A stretch of 32,138 nucleotides of DNA from Gemmatimonadota bacterium (GTDB taxonomy: Bacteria; Gemmatimonadota; Gemmatimonadetes; Gemmatimonadales; Gemmatimonadaceae), in assembly GCA_028287345.1 (NCBI GenBank), contig JAQBPV010000306.1, positions 1-32,138 of the forward strand, written 5' to 3'. The notes under the pieces are model-generated. The model did no database searches. It worked only from the letters and a program-made list of their open reading frames with translations, and had not been told where the DNA came from. This document shows positions 8,374 to 16,266 of the stretch, piece by piece; within the stretch, counting starts at the first letter, position 1, and each line of letters begins with the position of its first letter. Both the position numbers and the translations under genes were made by a program.

Positions 8374-9537
8374 TTGCTGGTGCTCGTCGTGCTCCCGTGC
8401 GCGCTACCGGCGCAGACCGCCGACGCACGCATTCGCGCCCAGCGCGAAGAGCTCGACCGCATTCGGCGCGAGCGGGCAGACCTCGAGCGCCGCATGGCGA
8501 ACCTGCAGGGCAACGTGCACGACCTGAGCGAGGAGGTGGCCAACCTCGACCGGCAGCGCGCGTCGACGGAGCTCGTCCTCAAGACGCTCGACCTGCAACT
8601 CGCGGCGATCACCAACGACGTCGCCGAAACGACCAACCGCATGGCGATGGCCGAAGGGGACCTGACCTTCCGGCGCACGGGTCTGCAACGACGATTGGTG
8701 GACATCTACAAGCGCGGACCGCTCTACTCCGCCGAAGCGCTGCTCACAGCACGGTCGTTCGGTGAGCTCATCGCGCGGTACAAGTACTTGCACGAGCTCG
8801 CCGTGCACGATCGATCACTCGTGCGCCGGGTGGAAGCGCTGCGCGACGACATCGCGCGACAGCGCGCCGAGTTGCTGAAGCTGCGCGATGCCGTCGAGGA
8901 GAATCGGGGCGACAAGCAACGTGAGGAAGAGCGCCTCGTCATTCTGTCGCGTCTCCGGTCAGGCAGCCTTCAGCAGGCGCAGACGTCGACACGGCAGATC
9001 CAGACCAGGCTTGCCGCGATCCGGCAGTCCGAGCTGCGGCTCGGCAGCGTGATCGCGACCGTGGAAACAGAGCGCCGGAGGACGGAGACGTCACGACCCG
9101 CCGCGACGCGCACGAGCAGTACACTGCGCACGTCTGACCTCGGCAAGCTCGATTGGCCGGTGGACGGTACGGTGCTGTATCGCTTCGGCCGCGTCATCAA
9201 TCCGAACAACACGACGACGCGGTGGAACGGCATCGGCATCGCCGCGCCCATCGGTACGCCGGTGAAGGCGGTGGCGCCGGGCACGGTGGTCAGCGTGCGA
9301 CCGCTCGGCACCTATGGCCTCACTGTCGTCGTCAACCACGGTGGCGGCGACTATTCCATCTACTCGTCTCTCAACACGGGAAGCGTAAAGGCAGGGAGTG
9401 TCATCAAGCGCGGCGACGTCATCGGCACAGTCGGCGTGTCCGATCCAGACCTCAAGCCGCATCTGCATCTCGAGATCCGTACTGCGCCGTCGCAGCAGGC
9501 GGTTGACCCCGAGACGTGGCTGCGCGGGGCACGATAG
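8374..9537 (+). CDS. EnvC-like murein hydrolase activator (coiled coil + degenerate LytM)
   Basis: A secreted protein with a hydrophobic leader ending in ALPAQ, a long coiled coil (about residues 25-235, rich in RERADLERRM-type heptads) and a C-terminal LytM/M23 domain (about 260-385). In the LytM domain the H-x3-D zinc motif is W284-x3-G288 and the YxHL histidine is S332; only HxH (H363, H365) remains. It should therefore bind no catalytic zinc and work as an amidase activator like E. coli EnvC, which fits its place after ftsEX. No ATG or GTG precedes the leader in this frame. TTG at 8374 gives a short leader without basic residues; an ATT at 8365 would be a rare alternative that keeps one Arg only if initiation is further upstream. 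The start is thus unsure. Confidence 0.85.
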   Translation: MLVLVVLPCALPAQTADARIRAQREELDRIRRERADLERRMANLQGNVHDLSEEVANLDRQRASTELVLKTLDLQLAAITNDVAETTNRMAMAEGDLTFRRTGLQRRLVDIYKRGPLYSAEALLTARSFGELIARYKYLHELAVHDRSLVRRVEALRDDIARQRAELLKLRDAVEENRGDKQREEERLVILSRLRSGSLQQAQTSTRQIQTRLAAIRQSELRLGSVIATVETERRRTETSRPAATRTSSTLRTSDLGKLDWPVDGTVLYRFGRVINPNNTTTRWNGIGIAAPIGTPVKAVAPGTVVSVRPLGTYGLTVVVNHGGGDYSIYSSLNTGSVKAGSVIKRGDVIGTVGVSDPDLKPHLHLEIRTAPSQQAVDPETWLRGAR

Positions 9538-9540
9538 CGT

Positions 9541-9747
9541 ATGGCGATCACGAAGCGATGTGCGGTATGTGGCCGGTTCCGCGCTTACGAGCCCGAGGAC
9601 GAATTCTGTATCGTGTGCGGAAACGACGAGCTCGAGGCCGAGTGCACGTGCGGTAGGGACTTCGAGTATACGATGAGCGAGACCGGTGACATCCACTGTC
9701 CTCGCTGCGGTCGCGTCCTGCGTGGCATGCCTGCCATCACTGAATGA
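9541..9747 (+). CDS. Small zinc-ribbon protein
   Basis: A 68-aa protein with eight cysteines arranged in CxxC-like pairs: C7/C10, C23/C26, C35/C37 and C53/C56. This suggests two structural zinc sites and a rubredoxin/zinc-ribbon fold. Nothing else gives a function; such proteins bind nucleic acid or other proteins. It starts 3 nt after the EnvC-like stop codon, and its last bases overlap the endonuclease IV start by 4 nt (ATGA), so it is part of the same transcript. The coding composition and conserved spacing of cysteines support a real gene despite its size. Confidence 0.75.
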   Translation: MAITKRCAVCGRFRAYEPEDEFCIVCGNDELEAECTCGRDFEYTMSETGDIHCPRCGRVLRGMPAITE

Positions 9748-10634
9748 CTCCTGCGCGCAAGAAGGCAGTGAAGCGTGCGTTGCCCGCTGCCCCGCTGCTT
9801 GGCGCGCACGTCAGCGCGGCCGGTGGCGTGCCCGAAGCGCCCGCGCGCGCGGCGGCCATCGGCGCGACGGCGATGCAGCTCTTTACAAAGATGGGAAATC
9901 GATGGGCCGAGCGCGAATGTCTCGACGACGAGTGTGCGAGCTTTCGCGAGCGATTGTCGACGACGGTCGTCACGGCGACGATGGCGCACGATTCGTATCT
10001 CATCAATCTCGCGAGTCCCGATCCGGTGTTGCGCGCGCGCTCCATCGAGTCGTTCACGAAGGAGCTGAACCGCTGCCGCGCACTCGGGCTGGACTATCTC
10101 GTCTCGCATCCGGGCAACTACATGGACGAGCGCGAGGCGGGCATCGCGCGAAATGCCGATGCGATCACCGAGGCCCTCGAGGCATCACCCGGTTCGACGC
10201 TCCTCTGCCTCGAGACGACTGCCGGCTCGGGGACGTCGCTCGGCGCGACCTTCGAGGAGCTGGCGGCGATCATCTCGCTCGTCGATGCACGGTATCGCGA
10301 CCGACTTGGCATCTGCATCGACACGTGCCATGTCTACTCGGCAGGCTATGACCTGGTGAAGGACTACGATGGTGTCTTTGCGCGCCTCGACGACGCGATG
10401 GGGCTGAGCCGGCTGAAGGTCATGCACCTGAATGACTCGAAGACGCCGTTCGATTCGCATCGCGACCGACATGAGCTGATCGCGGAAGGATCGCTCGGTG
10501 AGATGCCGTTCCGGCGGATCATGAACGATGCTCGGCTGGTGAGTGTGCCGAAGGTGATCGAGACGCCGAAGCTCGACGATGCGATCGTGACGGATACGAA
10601 GATGCTCGATCGGCTGCGCGGATACATCGAGTAG
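9744..10634 (+). CDS. nfo: Endonuclease IV (AP endonuclease, Nfo family)
   Basis: A 296-aa TIM-barrel AP endonuclease that cuts 5' to abasic sites in base-excision repair. Metal-ligand motifs of family 2 AP endonucleases are in place: GAHVSAAGG near residue 20, SHPGNY near 113, CLETTAGSG (Glu ligand), GICIDTCHVYSAGYD (Asp and His ligands), HLNDSK with the following HRDRHELIAEG (Asp, His ligands), and VIETPK (Glu ligand) near the C-terminus. Length is typical. It is the last gene of the co-directional run; a palindromic repeat follows. Confidence 0.93.
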   Translation: MTPARKKAVKRALPAAPLLGAHVSAAGGVPEAPARAAAIGATAMQLFTKMGNRWAERECLDDECASFRERLSTTVVTATMAHDSYLINLASPDPVLRARSIESFTKELNRCRALGLDYLVSHPGNYMDEREAGIARNADAITEALEASPGSTLLCLETTAGSGTSLGATFEELAAIISLVDARYRDRLGICIDTCHVYSAGYDLVKDYDGVFARLDDAMGLSRLKVMHLNDSKTPFDSHRDRHELIAEGSLGEMPFRRIMNDARLVSVPKVIETPKLDDAIVTDTKMLDRLRGYIE

Positions 10635-10650
10635 GGAACGTCTAACTGCC

Positions 10651-10843
10651 ACTGCCTGACACGGATGGGCCGGAGAACTGCTGGGCTTTACACGGATACG
10701 ACCTCGGGCAGGCTTCGCGCACCGAGTGTCGATCCACAACATCAAAGACTGGAGTCTTCTTGAATGTGCAGGTCTTGGTGATTGTGGCGTAGCCGTATCC
10801 GTGAAAATCCGGCAGTTTTCCGTGTGAATCCGTGTCAAGCAGT
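10651..10843. repeat. 193-bp imperfect palindrome in a convergent intergenic gap
   Basis: The two ends of this segment are inverted copies of each other. Bases 10651-10666 match the reverse complement of 10828-10843 with one mismatch, and 10691-10700 (CACGGATACG) match the reverse complement of 10794-10803 exactly. Over the full 50-bp arms, with one gap, roughly four fifths of positions agree. Near the centre is a perfect short hairpin (AAGACT, GG loop, AGTCTT, 10745-10758). ATCCGTGT-type words recur within the arms. The segment sits between nfo and yaeQ, which converge. It could be a dispersed palindromic or MITE-like element, or a structured bidirectional terminator. No transposase and no clear target-site duplication are seen. 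Confidence 0.65.
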
Positions 10844-10872
10844 TGATCTTCCGCTTTCGATCTTCGCCGTTC

Positions 10873-11412
10873 TCAGAGCAACTGATGCCGCACGATGTCA
10901 CCCTCGATCGTCACGCCGTCCACGGCGACGTAGACATGGCGGTCCGTGACAGACATCTCCCAGTTGTTGCGTCGGTCGAGCTTCGCCACGAGCCCGTCGA
11001 TGAGCTCGCGCTCGATACCATAGAACTCGAGCTCCGCCGATCGGTGAATGCGCTCCCCCGCGAGCTGCGCCACGAGGCGCGCGGCATCGCGGTGCGTGTA
11101 CACCGTGACGCGGGGCGACGCCTTGCTCGCCTTGTGCAGCCGAGCGGCATCGGGCGCGCCGACCTCGATCCAGACCTGCATCGCGCCGGTGAGATCGCGC
11201 ACGGCCAAGGCAGGTACGTCGGGCTCAGCAATACCCTTCGAGAAACCAATGCCCTCGCGATATTCCAGACAGTACGCGAGAACGCGTGAGAGCAAATACT
11301 CCTCGGTCTCCGACGGCTGGCAGGCCACGCGAAAGGAGAGGGTTTCGTACACCCCACGGTCGACGTCGGCAAGCTGGACGTCGAAGTTGTAGATCGTTGC
11401 GGTAAGCGCCAT
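10873..11412 (-). CDS. yaeQ: YaeQ family protein
   Basis: A 179-aa protein of the YaeQ family, whose fold is related to PD-(D/E)xK nucleases and whose role is unclear. The start MALTATIYNFDVQLADVDRG is the family's hallmark N-terminus. The QPSETEEYLLSRVLAYCLEY segment, DLTGAMQVWIEVG (the acidic/W-IE-G core) and the VTVYTHRDAARL strand follow in the expected order. Length is normal. It is transcribed toward nfo, with the palindromic repeat after its stop. The - strand gene for a 91-aa protein lies 46 bp upstream and may share its promoter. Confidence 0.88.
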   Translation of the reverse strand: MALTATIYNFDVQLADVDRGVYETLSFRVACQPSETEEYLLSRVLAYCLEYREGIGFSKGIAEPDVPALAVRDLTGAMQVWIEVGAPDAARLHKASKASPRVTVYTHRDAARLVAQLAGERIHRSAELEFYGIERELIDGLVAKLDRRNNWEMSVTDRHVYVAVDGVTIEGDIVRHQLL

Positions 11413-11458
11413 GCCGCGGAAGTTCGCCGGTCGCCACCATCGCCGCTACCAACCGGTA

Positions 11459-11734
11459 CTACGCGTCGAGGTCGATGGCCCGCAGCGCCGTCAGCAGCGG
11501 AGTGAGATCTTCCGCGGCCAGCTCCGGATGATGCATCTCGTCGCTCTCGATGTGGTGGAGATAGCGCGAGACTTGCACCGAGGAAGCGCCACGCGCGAGC
11601 AGCCCATACACCGAATGGGCGTGGGCGAGATATTCTTCGTGCGTGCCCGGCGTGTCGCGCACTCGGAGTGGATCCCAATGCTCGAGCAGCACCTCGGCGA
11701 TCCTGCGTTCCGCGTTTCGTGTGGGCAGCGGCAT
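11459..11734 (-). CDS. 91-aa conserved-looking protein of unknown function
   Basis: A 91-aa soluble protein, mainly helical. The N-terminal half contains AERRIAEVLLEHWDPLRV and EEYLAHAHSVYGLL, and the second half YLHHIESDEMHHPE. The HWDP-then-EEY pattern resembles small uncharacterised proteins of the DUF1871-like type, but I cannot name a function. An AGGAGG stretch ends 4 nt before the chosen ATG, which is a good ribosome-binding site and supports 11734 over the longer open frame that continues upstream without protein-like sequence. It is divergent from the desaturase gene and upstream of yaeQ. Confidence 0.65.
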   Translation of the reverse strand: MPLPTRNAERRIAEVLLEHWDPLRVRDTPGTHEEYLAHAHSVYGLLARGASSVQVSRYLHHIESDEMHHPELAAEDLTPLLTALRAIDLDA

Positions 11735-11845
11735 CCATCCTCCTGGGCGTGCGAGGAGAACAGAGGGTGACGAGAGCATGAAGTCAAGAGCGCTGGCCCC
11801 CCGGGTGGCTGGACCCTGCGTGCGAAACCTGTCAGATTGGTAGCG

Positions 11846-12811
11846 ATGACACCTCAAGAAGCCGCAACGCTCGCCAAGGTCGAAGTCCTCGCCGACCTCG
11901 AGCCGGTAGTGCACGAGCTGATGGTCGTGCACGAAGCGAAACGCGTGCTGTGGTTCCCCAGTGAATTGCTCGCTCCACCACCCGACACCGATCCCGACGG
12001 CTATCTCCGGGAGCTGCGCGGCCGAGCGGATGGTATCAGCCTGCCGGCGCGTGTCGCGCTGGCGCTGAACCTTCTCACCGAAGAGGGGCTTCCGCACTTT
12101 CACCGCCTGCTCGCGACGTACCTCGGTGGGGACACGTTCTGGTCGAAGTGGACGAACCTGTGGACCGCCGAAGAAGATCGTCACGGCGCCGTGCTGCACG
12201 ACTACATGCACGACAGCAGGATCCTCGACAACCCGGTGCTCGAGCGCATGCAGTTCGAGTACCTCCGGGCAGGGTTCGAGCCCTCGTGGGACAAGGATCC
12301 GTACCGCGTCTTCATTTACACCACGCTGCAGGAGCGGGCCACGCAGGTGAGCCACTCCAACACAGGCAAGCTCGCGGGCAAGTACGAGCCGACGATCGGC
12401 ACCGTGTTGTCGAACGTCGCGAAGGAAGAGGCCCGCCACTACACGTTCTATCGCACGATCTTCAAGGAAGTACTCGCACGTGATCCGAACACGGCGCTCG
12501 CCTCGGCGGCGGAGATCATGCCATCGATCGACATGCCGGGCGTGAACATGCCGCACTTCCGCGAGATGGCGGACGTGATCTGGCGCGCGGGCATTTACGG
12601 GCCGAGGGACTATCTCGCCATCGTCGAAGAACAGATTCGCTACTGGGCGATCGAGACGCTCGACGGGTTGGACGAGATCGGCAAGAAGGCGCAGGAAAAG
12701 ATCATGGCCATCCCGAAGCGCCTCGAGCGGGTGGCTGGTGCCATGGAGACGCGCAGTCGCGCCAAGACGTTCTCCTTCCCCGTCACCTTCGCGCGGGAAT
12801 TCGGCATGTAG
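11846..12811 (+). CDS. Acyl-ACP desaturase-like diiron protein
   Basis: A 321-aa ferritin-like diiron enzyme of the acyl-ACP desaturase family (Pfam FA_desaturase_2), which introduces a double bond into acyl carrier protein-bound fatty acids using O2 and reduced ferredoxin. Two E-E-x2-H motifs carry the iron ligands: E109-E110-D-R-H113 (after W-T-A) and E194-E195-A-R-H198. A Glu before them is in LTEEGLPHFH and another in TTLQERATQVSH. The C-terminus has no transit peptide or membrane segment. A TTG at 11837 would add three residues; ATG 11846 is preferred. It is divergent from the 91-aa gene and ends at a strong hairpin, so it is probably a single-gene transcript. Confidence 0.88.
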   Translation: MTPQEAATLAKVEVLADLEPVVHELMVVHEAKRVLWFPSELLAPPPDTDPDGYLRELRGRADGISLPARVALALNLLTEEGLPHFHRLLATYLGGDTFWSKWTNLWTAEEDRHGAVLHDYMHDSRILDNPVLERMQFEYLRAGFEPSWDKDPYRVFIYTTLQERATQVSHSNTGKLAGKYEPTIGTVLSNVAKEEARHYTFYRTIFKEVLARDPNTALASAAEIMPSIDMPGVNMPHFREMADVIWRAGIYGPRDYLAIVEEQIRYWAIETLDGLDEIGKKAQEKIMAIPKRLERVAGAMETRSRAKTFSFPVTFAREFGM

Positions 12812-12817
12812 GCCGAC

Positions 12818-12848
12818 CGGCCTCGCGCGCGTATCGCGCGTGAGGCCG
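12818..12848 (+). terminator. Hairpin after the desaturase gene
   Basis: A 13-bp GC-rich stem (CGGCCTCGCGCGC pairing with CGCGTGAGGCCG and flanks, one G-U pair) closes a 5-nt loop 6 nt after the desaturase stop codon. There is no T-tract, so termination strength is uncertain. It separates the desaturase from the tricorn-like protease. Confidence 0.6.
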
Positions 12849-12930
12849 AGCCTGTGTTCCACGGGCGCCGCTCCCCAGCGGCGCTCTTGCGCGTCCGTTC
12901 CGCGCGTTCCAGTTTGTGGCATCCAAATTC

Positions 12931-12940
12931 GGTATACCAC
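12931..12940. promoter_or_regulatory. Degenerate GntR-type operator upstream of the tricorn-like protease
   Basis: GGTATACCAC lies 38 bp before the protease ATG. Ten of the 12 positions of the perfect GTGGTATACCAC palindrome at 18822 match; the left outer bases differ. Unlike the other two sites, no good -10 hexamer stands 17 bp after it. Recognition by the neighbouring GntR protein is inferred. Confidence 0.45.
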
Positions 12941-12978
12941 ACTGGTTCACCGGCGTCCGCGCCCAAGCCCTCTCGTCG

Positions 12979-15900
12979 ATGCTCAGACGCGCACTCGTGC
13001 TGTCGATCGTCCTCGCTGCTTCCGTCGGCGCGCAAGGAACGCGCATGCTCCGCCATCCGACGATCAACGGCAACACGATCGTGTTCGCCTACGCCGGCGA
13101 CCTGTGGGCGACGAGCCGGGCGGGAGGAGCAACGCGCCGCATCACATCCACGCCCGACGTCGAAGGCGATCCACAGCTATCCCCCGATGGCACGATGATC
13201 GTGTTCAGTCGCACCGCCGGGGGCAATGCGGACGTGTACGTCGTACCAACGGCGGGAGGTGAGCCTCGGCGACTCACGTATCATCCGGGGCTGGACAAGG
13301 CGCGGGGCTGGACGCGCGACGGCAAGCGCGTCGTGTTCGCATCGGATCGCACCAGCGTGCCACAGGTTTCGTATCTGCGACTGTGGACCGTGGGCGTCGA
13401 TGGGGGATTCGAGGATGCCCTGCCGATGCCGCGCGCATTCGCCGGCGAATACTCGCCCGACGGCCGACGCTTCGCGTACGAGGAAATCTCGACGGCGTTC
13501 ATTCCCGATTGGTACGAGACCAGCCTGTGGCAGCGCTATCGCGGTGGACGCACGCAACCCGTTCGCATCATGGACATCGCGAACAATGCCGTCGAGAAGC
13601 TGCCGTGGCAGAACAGCAACGATCGCAACGCGATGTGGGTGGGCAACACCATCTACTTCCTGTCGGATCGCAACGGCGTGACGAACTTGTTCTCGTACGA
13701 TGTCGGCACGAAGGCGGTGAAGCAGCTCACGCGTCATGCCGACTTCGACGTCATGAACGCTTCGGCCGATGCGGACGCCATCGTCTATGAGCAGGCGGGC
13801 TATGTCCACCTGTTCGACCTGAAGACTGGTCAGACGAAGCGACTTGCGATCGATGTCGTCGGAGACTTTCCGTGGGCACGCCCGCAGTTCAAGCGTGTGG
13901 CGGCGATGATTCGTGACGCCGCGCTCTCGCCGACGGGCGTACGAGCAGCGTTTGAAGCGCGCGGTGAGATCTTCACCGTTCCCACAGAGAAGGGAGACGC
14001 TCGCAACCTCACGCAGACGTCGGGCGCCGATGAGCACAGTCCGTCATGGTCGCCGGACGGATCGCAGCTCGCGTGGCTGTCCGACTCAGACGCCGTGCAC
14101 CACCTCATGATCGGCGATCAAGCCGGACTGACGAAGCCGCGCGTCATCGCATTGCCGTCGGGCGGCGTTGCCTACTTCTCCGACCTCCAATGGTCGCCGG
14201 GCGGCAAGCAGCTGACGCTTCAGGACAATCATCTCGACCTCTGGCTGATCGACGTTGCGAGCGGACGCTCGTCGAAGATCGACTCCGACCTCTTCGCAAC
14301 ACCCGGACGTTCGTTCGACGCAACGTGGTCGCCCGACTCGAAGTGGATCGCGTACACGAAGAGCCTCGACACCCACCTGCGGGCCGTGTTCGTCTACGGT
14401 ATCGCCGATGGCAAGTCATTCCAGTTGACCGACGCGTTGGCCGACGCCGTGTCGCCGGCATTCGATGCAGGAGGAAAGTATCTGTACTTCCTCGCCAGCA
14501 CGGACATCGGCCCGCGCACCAGTTGGCTCGAGATGAGCCAGGTCGATCGGCCGCTGCGACGCGCGATCTATCTCGCCGTGTTGAGCGCGAGCGAGCCGTC
14601 GCCCCTGCTGCCCGAGTTGGGCGACGAGCCTGTCGGCGCCGCGGCGCCGAAGGCGCGACCGGATACGGTGGTACGCTTCGATGCCGCAGCGATCGGACAG
14701 CGAATTCTCAGTCTCCCAATCCCTGCGGGCGACTACAGCAGTCTCGTCGCCGGACCGAGTGGATCGTTCTTCTACGCCGAACCAATGGGCACGGGCCCGG
14801 CGGCGGGGCTGCGCGTGCAGCGCTTCCAACTGAAGGAACGCGCGGCAGCGATGTTTCTCGAAGGCGTGCGACTGTTCACCGTGTCGGCGGACAAGAAGAA
14901 ACTCCTCTACGCCGCGGCCGGCGGTGGTGCACCGCGATGGGGAACAGTCGGAACCGACAAGCCAGCGAAGGTCGGCGACGGCGTGCTGAACGTCGCGCAA
15001 CTGGAGGCGTGGGTCGATCCACACGTCGAGTGGGCCGCGATCTTCCGCCAGTCGTGGCGCAACCAGCGCGAGTACTTCTACGATCCCAAGATGCACGGCG
15101 CGGACTGGAATGCCGTGTGGGCGAAATACACGCCGTTCCTTCCCTACATCAACCATCGCGCCGACCTGGGCTACCTCGTCGCGCAGACGGGAGGCGAGCT
15201 CACCGTTGGTCACTCCTACCTGATCGGTCGGGGTGACGAGCCGGCCGATCAACCGGTGAGCGTCGGCCTACTCGGCGCCGACTATTCGATCGAGAATGGC
15301 CGCTATCGCATTCGCCGCATCTACACCGGTGAGAATTGGAATCCGGATCTGCGCGCCCCACTGAGCGCTCCTGGCATTCAGGTGGCGCAGGGTGACTACC
15401 TGCTCGAGGTGAATGGACGTCCGCTCGCCGCGCCGACGAACGTGTACTCATTGTTCGAGCAGACAGCGGGACGGCAGACCACGCTGCGCATCAATGCGAC
15501 GCCGTCGCTGGAAGGCTCACGTCTCGTCACGGTGATGCCGGTGGCCACCGAAGACGGTCTTCGCACGCGTGCATGGATCGAGGACAACCGGCGCAAAGTG
15601 GATGAACTGTCCGGGGGGCGACTGGCATACGTGTGGCTGCCCAACACTTCGACGCTCGGGTACACCGCCTTCACGCGCTACTTCTTCGCGCAGCAGAACA
15701 AGGAGGGCGCGATCATCGACGAGCGATACAATCACGGCGGCATGGTCGCCGACTACATCGTGAACGAGCTCGATCGAAAGCAGATGGGCTACTTCGCGAT
15801 GCGCGATGGCAGGGTGTGGTCGTCGCCGGCGGCGGGCATCTACGGTCCGAAGGTGATGCTCATCAACGAGTCCGCCGGCTCTGGCGGCGATGCCCTGCCC

Positions 15901-16224
15901 TACATGTTCCAGCAGCGCAAGATCGGTCCACTCGTGGGTACGCGGACCTGGGGCGGACTTGTCGGGACGACGGGAGTTCCGCCGACGATCGACGGCGGGG
16001 GCATCACCGCGCCGAGTCTCGCGTTCTTCAGCGACAAGGGTGAGTGGGGCATCGAGAACGTGGGCATTTCACCGGACATCGAGGTGGAATACACCGCAGC
16101 CGACGTCATCAAGGGTCACGATCCGCAGCTCGAGCGTGCGGTGAAGGAGGCGTTGCGTCTTCTCGATCAGTCGCCGCCGAAGCGGGTGGCGCGGCCGGCG
16201 CCGATCGATCGGATGCGGCCCTGA
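12979..16224 (+). CDS. Secreted tricorn-like S41 protease
   Basis: A 1081-aa exported peptidase with an N-terminal signal peptide (MLRRALVLSIVLAASVGAQG). Residues about 25-360 and 370-650 carry TolB/PD40-type beta-propeller repeats (SPDG, SWSPDGSQLAW, TWSPDSKWIAY). A helical C1 domain (about 690-740), a PDZ-like domain (about 755-850) and the S41 core follow. The catalytic residues line up with Thermoplasma tricorn (H746, S965, E1023): H745 in TVGHSY, S968 in NESAGSGGD, E1026 in GIENVG. Tricorn trims oligopeptides to small peptides; the signal peptide puts this one in the periplasm. The start at 12979 is chosen because it begins the signal peptide. A GntR-like operator copy lies just upstream. 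Confidence 0.92.
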   Translation: MLRRALVLSIVLAASVGAQGTRMLRHPTINGNTIVFAYAGDLWATSRAGGATRRITSTPDVEGDPQLSPDGTMIVFSRTAGGNADVYVVPTAGGEPRRLTYHPGLDKARGWTRDGKRVVFASDRTSVPQVSYLRLWTVGVDGGFEDALPMPRAFAGEYSPDGRRFAYEEISTAFIPDWYETSLWQRYRGGRTQPVRIMDIANNAVEKLPWQNSNDRNAMWVGNTIYFLSDRNGVTNLFSYDVGTKAVKQLTRHADFDVMNASADADAIVYEQAGYVHLFDLKTGQTKRLAIDVVGDFPWARPQFKRVAAMIRDAALSPTGVRAAFEARGEIFTVPTEKGDARNLTQTSGADEHSPSWSPDGSQLAWLSDSDAVHHLMIGDQAGLTKPRVIALPSGGVAYFSDLQWSPGGKQLTLQDNHLDLWLIDVASGRSSKIDSDLFATPGRSFDATWSPDSKWIAYTKSLDTHLRAVFVYGIADGKSFQLTDALADAVSPAFDAGGKYLYFLASTDIGPRTSWLEMSQVDRPLRRAIYLAVLSASEPSPLLPELGDEPVGAAAPKARPDTVVRFDAAAIGQRILSLPIPAGDYSSLVAGPSGSFFYAEPMGTGPAAGLRVQRFQLKERAAAMFLEGVRLFTVSADKKKLLYAAAGGGAPRWGTVGTDKPAKVGDGVLNVAQLEAWVDPHVEWAAIFRQSWRNQREYFYDPKMHGADWNAVWAKYTPFLPYINHRADLGYLVAQTGGELTVGHSYLIGRGDEPADQPVSVGLLGADYSIENGRYRIRRIYTGENWNPDLRAPLSAPGIQVAQGDYLLEVNGRPLAAPTNVYSLFEQTAGRQTTLRINATPSLEGSRLVTVMPVATEDGLRTRAWIEDNRRKVDELSGGRLAYVWLPNTSTLGYTAFTRYFFAQQNKEGAIIDERYNHGGMVADYIVNELDRKQMGYFAMRDGRVWSSPAAGIYGPKVMLINESAGSGGDALPYMFQQRKIGPLVGTRTWGGLVGTTGVPPTIDGGGITAPSLAFFSDKGEWGIENVGISPDIEVEYTAADVIKGHDPQLERAVKEALRLLDQSPPKRVARPAPIDRMRP

Positions 16225-16233
16225 GGAACGCGA

Positions 16234-16266
16234 GACGTGCTACCGCTTCCTTGCCGGTAGCACGTC
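16234..16266. terminator. Bidirectional hairpin between convergent genes, overlapping the gntR 3' end
   Basis: A perfect 12-bp inverted repeat (GACGTGCTACCG at 16234-16245 and CGGTAGCACGTC at 16255-16266) with a 9-nt loop. It lies between the protease stop and the gntR stop; the right arm and loop are inside the last gntR codons. It has no T-tract on either side. Confidence 0.6.

Noticed and set aside
10681-10843. A small gene or riboswitch within the gap after nfo
   Set aside because: No open frame with a start and ribosome-binding site fits, and the inverted-repeat structure explains the segment better than any aptamer class I know.
11735-12940. Upstream continuation of the - strand frame that holds the 91-aa protein
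   Set aside because: It runs antisense to the acyl-ACP desaturase, has no family features, and a good ribosome-binding site stands just before 11734.
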